Of a stretch of DNA of 64,000 bases, positions 58,700 to 64,000 are shown in pieces; the stretch's first letter is position 1; each line of letters starts with the position of its first letter. The position numbers and the translations under genes are program-made. The DNA comes from Rhynchonema sp. JSB1_4 (Eukaryota; Nematoda; Chromadorea; Monhysterida; Xyalidae): assembly GCA_030248065.1 (NCBI GenBank), contig JASAMV010006222.1, positions 1-64,000 on the forward strand, in the 5' to 3' direction. The notes under the pieces were generated by a model. It was not told where the DNA came from, did no database searches, and worked only from the letters and a program-made list of their open reading frames with translations.

Positions 58700-61600
58700 C
58701 TATAAATCCTGCAACGTCCATAGCTGATGAGAATTGTTGGCGTCACAGCGCGTCAATTGGAGCTCGCGTTGTTGGATACGTTCGAGACACAGCTCGCTGC
58801 CGTGATGTTTCAACAGACGTTGGTTCGGCACCTGTGTGGCAGGTAATTAGAGGGCGCTGCAGTGTTTCACGACAAAAGATCCTGTGGTGTGATTCGGAAT
58901 TCGGTATGAGGAGCTTATACAAAGCATATACAGTACATACCACCGATACAGCAAAGCTCTTGGAGCTCTTGGAACGTTCGTTGAACAATCAAGCACAATT
59001 TCGGTAAATGGGATTGTGGCACTGCCGTTGGACACAAAGCATTACCATCTCTGAGAAGGGTCGATGTACATATACCGCGCATAGTCTTAACGGTTAACAA
59101 TTTTAAATTTACTTACAATCACCTGTGTACCGTCAAGATTTAACGAAAGAGCGTTTTGCACATGACCACATACAGTACCTGCAGCCATTCTTGATCGACG
59201 GAGTTCTTCACACAAACGACCAGCACCGGCCGATTCTCAGAATCGAGTGAAAGACATTTGTTCAAATGCGCCAAGTGATGCGAATCATGACCGTACTGCC
59301 ATTGCTGTTCGTGAAAAAAGGGACGGGTTTGTCTGATGAACTGTCAATATGTTGATCTGTCTGTAGTCGCTGCATGGTTCATGGTGACTATTTTGACTTA
59401 CAGTGACATGCGGAAATAGCGCGTTAAGGCACTTGGGATGTTTAGATAAACAGTTTTCATCGCGACGTACTGTATCTATGCACGCTCACAAACTGACGAT
59501 GACCTGGTGCGCCGCATGGCTTTGGTTGAACAACAATACGGTTGGTGCCCGTTCTCGATCGTTGTCATCATGCGCCCCCAACTGCGTGAATGCTCTGCAC
59601 CAAGTCGTGCCGCTACAACAACCTCTATACCTGATTTCCACCGGTGCCGTGGCAAGCGTACAGTCCGACCGACTCCCCGTGCTGATCGTGGCCCAATGTG
59701 TCCACACAGAATCCGGCCTGACGAATTTGCACGGATCTCGAAGGCTCGAGCGTGTCCGGGGCACTGAAATTGGTGCTTTCTTCAATAAATTTTGATCAAT
59801 ATATCCTCATTTTTTGAAACTGCTTGTTTATTGCCAACACTTGAGAACGCAAATTTGAAGAGTTGAAGGCAATCTTTACGAACTCACTGCAATTCGGGAT
59901 AGACCTGATCCAGAAACCATTGAAAAGACTTGCAGTCGAGTCTCGTCTTGAGCGCCACACGATCTGAGACACTGAAAATTAAAAAAACCGGTTTCCATTA
60001 CTTGCAATTTTCGATCATGAAGAAATTGGGAGTTCATAAGATTAAAGATGGGTGGGTGGACTTACTCTCCGAACGGCGTATGTCTTGCGGACGGGACGGC
60101 ACGAAAATAGAACTCTTTATGGTCGCCCAGCCAGACTTCGGCCGCACGACGGGTATTTCTGAAAAAATAATGCAGCATTGTTTTGCAAAAAATACTCCAA
60201 GGAAACAAAATTGAATACCTCTGAAAAATATATCCGCTGCCACCGGGGAATGTGTAGGGATGCTGCTTGCGGAACACGTGACCGACACGGGAACACGGAA
60301 TGATCTCAAGTGAACCACCGCATTGCCAAACGCGAAGTGACATTTCTATATTTTCGCCTCCCCATACCGACATATCGGTGTCGTAGGCACCCAAAGTGAA
60401 GAACCACTCTTTATCAATCGAGAACAGACCACCAGCGATGGCCGGTGTTCTGGAATTAAAAATCAGATTAACTAACAAAAATTAAATCATTTTTTGGTTC
60501 ATCAAATGTTTTCACCTTATCGGCGCGGTAATGTTTTTATGTCGATCGGTGCGCAACTGGCCCTGCAGAAATTCCCATTTGAAAACGAGGTTCCAACCGA
60601 AACCTGAAATTGGAACACATGTTGTCAAAACTCACATTATGGACCGGAAGCATACATATTATGAACATACCGCCTCTGAGATCAGCACTGGCGCCAACGT
60701 AGTGGAATGAGTCCATGTTTATGACATCGATGATCGGAGAGACCACTGCTTTCGGCTCCTGCGCAGTAACTTACACAATGTAATCATGATCGTACAAGAG
60801 ACGTCAGACAAAGGTCACGAGTATTCCTTTGCTTCGCAGCTCGGTGCTTTTGAAAGTGCATGAATTAATTCAAGTTGAATGAGAGTTTTCTACCTCCTTA
60901 ATCCTTGTGAGCAGTGGTTCGAGCCAATAAACGTTGCATTCACAATGGCTGTCCAAAAACGTCAACACAGCACCCTGGGCAAGTTTGGCGCCTTTCACCC
61001 GTGACCTGATCAGTCCTTCGCGCTTGGTGTTGCGCAAAACGAGCACTTTCTCTATGACGGCAAGATCCGAGCCGACTGTGGCTGAAAATGTGAAGTTTGG
61101 TGCACCTTTCTGATGAAAGAATGATTGATTTTGAGAGAAAATATTGAGCAATAAAATCACTTACGATCATCACTAAAGTCATCCACAAGTATGATGTCAG
61201 CGATGAGATTGGCAGGAGATCGATTGAAGACGGAGATCACTGTGCGCAGAAGAGTTGAACGGGCCTGCGAATTGACTAATCAATAAATTGGCCGATCACT
61301 GGAGCAATTAACCCGTCGCACAATTAATTAATTGATTAATAATAATGAATTACACAATCAACGAATTAATCACCTCGTTTGTAAACGTAATAATCACACT
61401 TGTCGTGGCCAAGTCGATATGCTTCACCTTGCTGTATTGTTCATCGTGCTCTTTGCAGCTGGAAATCATTACGAGTCGGTATATATTGCCAGATATAAAA
61501 ACGAATCCGTTGCTGATTTCCACAGAATTACCTGAATTCCCTCGTGTCCGGCACGTCCCTGGTCATCGACAGCTTGTCACTGGCGGCTTGATTGAATTTG

Positions 61601-62149
61601 TTCTTCAGGTACGCATCCTCGTTTGGAGCCAGTGTACCGCGACCTGAAGTAATCAGCTCACTGAAAACCAACAATTTGCTCAAAACAACCGTCGCAGGAA
61701 AAACACCAACCCAAGTAAGTGCTGATATCGAACTCGCGCCACGCAATTTGTCGTTCTGGTCTGGGTACCATTTGGGCATCACTGTCAGCCTGGATGATCG
61801 TGTGCAGTTGCTGGTCGTTGGTGAGGTTGGGATCGAACAGCTGCTGGAAATCAACATTGTAGAACTAGATGGAAGCCCAACGCAAGTTGGTGATCAGCTC
61901 CTATGTATATGTTCACAAACGGTTCTGGCATTAGGTCATCACCGGTCAGTGACAATCACAGGTCCCAATGAATCCCAGACTGACTTGTTGTTGTTGTCGT
62001 TCTGCATCCATAGCTGATGTTTCGCGATCAGTTGATATAACCGGCCGTTGTTGTGGTGCAATTCTATTGACGAGCACCAGCACACCACATATCCACACAC
62101 TGATGATGCCGAAGAACAGCACCCTCGGCCAGCGACATCGTGGCGGCAT
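58700..62149 (-). CDS. GALNT2: Polypeptide N-acetylgalactosaminyltransferase, GALNT2 type
   Basis: Fourteen exons on the minus strand: 61,985-62,149; 61,707-61,843; 61,532-61,660; 61,374-61,458; 61,165-61,264; 60,894-61,081; 60,671-60,758; 60,516-60,603; 60,219-60,449; 60,066-60,158; 59,888-59,971; 59,631-59,763; 59,179-59,304; 58,700-58,831. All phases agree; 592 aa, against 571 in the human enzyme. A Golgi type II membrane protein that starts mucin-type O-glycans by moving GalNAc from UDP-GalNAc to Ser/Thr. Short cytosolic tail [11 protein letters not shown] about 10-28, stem, then the GT-A domain: [12 protein letters not shown]249-S-H251 (metal site in LDSHCECN), [40 protein letters not shown] ricin-type lectin domain follows with three repeats (CVDTLGH...GGNQQW, CLSLD...DQEW, CLERI...SHQLW). 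The FxNE motif reads FTNE (T170) where FHNE is usual. Closest by motif to GALNT2/pgant2/gly-4. Confidence 0.95.
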
Positions 62150-64000
62150 TACGTATTGCGAACACACCACCTGTGATTTGGGTGGAGCAATATGAGATCA
62201 TCTTTTGCCGGTATTAAAATTGATAATTGGGGTCGGACCGAGTCTGCCTTGGCCACCTAACTTTTGAATAACGAACTCTGGATATTGAAAGGCACCCTGA
62301 TGCCACTATTTGTAAAACGGCGTTCCCAGACAGCCAAAGAGGAACTTTCATTGTGGGGTCCAGGGAGCACAGTACAATCAACGAAATCTCGTATAGGTAG
62401 TATCCTACACGTATTGTCACGTGAGCGTGATCAAGGCAAAACCGATCCTGTCCGATCCGATCACTGCATGTGAATTGTTGATACTACTGAACGAACACTC
62501 ACCACGCGGTCACACGTGTGGCGTGATTACATCACAGTTTGACCGATTTCAACGATGTTTCAATGCGCAAATGTTGGTTCCATCTTCGCACGCAATTAAA
62601 CGGACTACAATTTTCTCCTTTCCATTTTGTCTGCAAAAAACGTGGGGCTTCTCTCCGATTGGTGTTTACTTGCACAAAGCACCGTTGAACGCGTTAAACC
62701 ACGCACAAGGGATCATTGAGAAAAATCGCACAAACATAAATAAAGGAATATTACACGTACAGCCGTTGCAGCACACAAAGTGCAGCAGAGTCAATACACC
62801 GATTCAAAAACGCCGAAAGAACGGGTTTCAACAAAGCAAACAGCCTACGTCAAAGCCGGAGTGTCAAAAACGTTGACAGTGTGTTAAAAAAATACGTCAG
62901 CACCGCCTGTCAGCAAGATTATGCAGTGCTTGTGCTTGGTTGCATCGAACGCGGCGACAACAATTCACAAAACGGCGCACAAATGTATCGCGTCGTGATC
63001 AACATATTCGCACCATGTGGTGAATGCCACACTTTGCAGCATCATTTTACACCCGGTTTGTGAATACCACCCACAAAATGAAGCAGTGTCCGGCCGTACA
63101 CTAATTTGCTGGGGCTTATTGTTGTTGGTTGTTGAAAAATTGTGAGGATAATCGCGCTGTACGCCTGTAACGTGGCATACTCATGACAATGGGTGATATT
63201 TTCGAAACGGTGTAAAGGTGAGTTGGGTGTTAAGGTCGGTGTAAGCTCAATCGAAAGCTCGGTCGGTGTCAGCTCGGTGTAAACATGAAACATTGCCTGC
63301 TGTGAACGTGGAATGTTTCATGTTTACACCGAGCTTTCGACCGAGCTTACACCGACCTTTACACCGAACTGAGCTTTACACCGTTTCAAAAATGCCACCC
63401 AATAACAATGGACACAACTGATACAGCAATGGCTGGCAATATGCACCATAATGTCTGCAACACAATACTCTCACAGGGAGATACTGGGAAAAAGGGAGTG
63501 CAGTGCAGTGCATGATTTTGCGCAACATAACAGTTCACATCGATGGTCTTCCGAATACCAACATCAACATCTATAGCTCGTGCGCACAGCTTTGTGCGTA
63601 GAACGACATGCCCTGAGGAAACCAGATCAGCGCCATTTTATACCACAGTATATGCTTCACTTCGGAGCTGAAGTTTCGAAACCTAAATCAAAAGAACTTA
63701 ACTATGGATATTGCAGACAAAACACTACAAACACTATAACACTTCTTCTGTTTAAGATTGCATTAGGTGTATGGACACGTGGGGTAGAGTAATGTGGATT
63801 TCACGGTTGTCTCTCACCCGCAAGCATGTTCTTGCCATGTTTGCATCCAATGCATGGAATACAGGCTGAGCCCGTAGTACCTGGATTTGGTTGTGTTTTC
63901 AGAAACAAGCAATAGCAAGTTTGAGAGATTGGTGGTTGGAGAGTACAAAAATGTGCTTTGTCTTCATCTTTATGCTTAACGTGCGTCGGTCTATCATGCT
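62150..64000. other. Region upstream of the GALNT2-type gene, no gene recognised
   Basis: Would hold the GALNT2-type promoter (minus strand). I see no exon chain. The open frame 62,421-62,876 (+) is long but unlike any family I know and reads like chance. The fold-back at 63,186-63,404 is the only structured element seen. Confidence 0.5.
63186..63404. repeat. Fold-back repeat with TCGGTGTAAGCTC motifs
   Basis: An imperfect inverted repeat centred near 63,298. The outer sides read GGGTGATATTTTCGAAACGG and inverted GGGTGGCATTTTTGAAACGG. The inner sides contain several GAGCTCGGTGTAA-like units and AAACATGAAACATT. No clear target duplication. Confidence 0.75.

Noticed and set aside
62421..62876. 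Open frame of 151 aa upstream of the GALNT2-type gene
   Set aside because: No recognised motif, no compositional bias, no partner exon. Length is compatible with chance in 64 kb.

Overview
The window is nuclear DNA of a metazoan, most likely a protostome invertebrate. Coding exons are short, joined by GT-AG introns that go down to about 42-46 nt, and the proteins are animal families: a complex I subunit, a chloride-type Cys-loop receptor and a mucin-type O-glycosylation enzyme. I could not fix the phylum. Base composition in the gene half is unremarkable. The repeat half is full of long G/C runs and AT-rich blocks.

Region 1 (1-32,475) is one giant, almost spacerless palindrome. The left arm (1-16,504, probably continuing beyond the window) and the right arm (16,509-32,475) meet at a 12-bp perfect stem with a 4-nt loop. 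Neither arm has a convincing protein gene. Both are stacks of non-autonomous DNA transposons: hAT-type MITEs (8-bp target duplications, termini such as CAGTGGTGTAGCT) nested in one another, and Tc1/mariner-type MITEs (TA duplications). There are also a 59-bp tandem repeat, a tRNA-like relic, and many simple and GC-rich repeats. The arms are mosaic: some tracts translate identically while others are strongly diverged. Each arm holds a private TA insertion that is an empty site in the other.

Region 2 (32,480-36,150) starts with single copies of sequences also found in the palindrome, including a clean hAT-in-hAT nested insertion. It continues with a complete three-exon NDUFA2 gene (+). The first NDUFA2 intron carries a diverged relative of the palindrome tip.

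Region 3 (36,150-46,800) has no gene I can support, only weak C2H2-zinc-finger-like fragments on the minus strand.

Region 4 (46,811-57,010, +) is a Cys-loop ligand-gated anion channel subunit that I could assemble into 18 exons (about 702 aa) with consistent phases throughout. It has a frame-enforced pair of alternative second exons, a cytoplasmic loop built from phase-0 cassette exons, and an unusual cysteine-rich tail after M4. Its introns host MITEs of the same families as the palindrome.

Region 5 (58,700-62,149, -) is a complete 14-exon polypeptide N-acetylgalactosaminyltransferase of the GALNT2 type (about 592 aa). It converges tail-to-tail on the receptor gene, with a fold-back MITE in between. 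The last 1.8 kb holds only a fold-back repeat. The three genes show no functional link; what unites the window is the shared MITE population.
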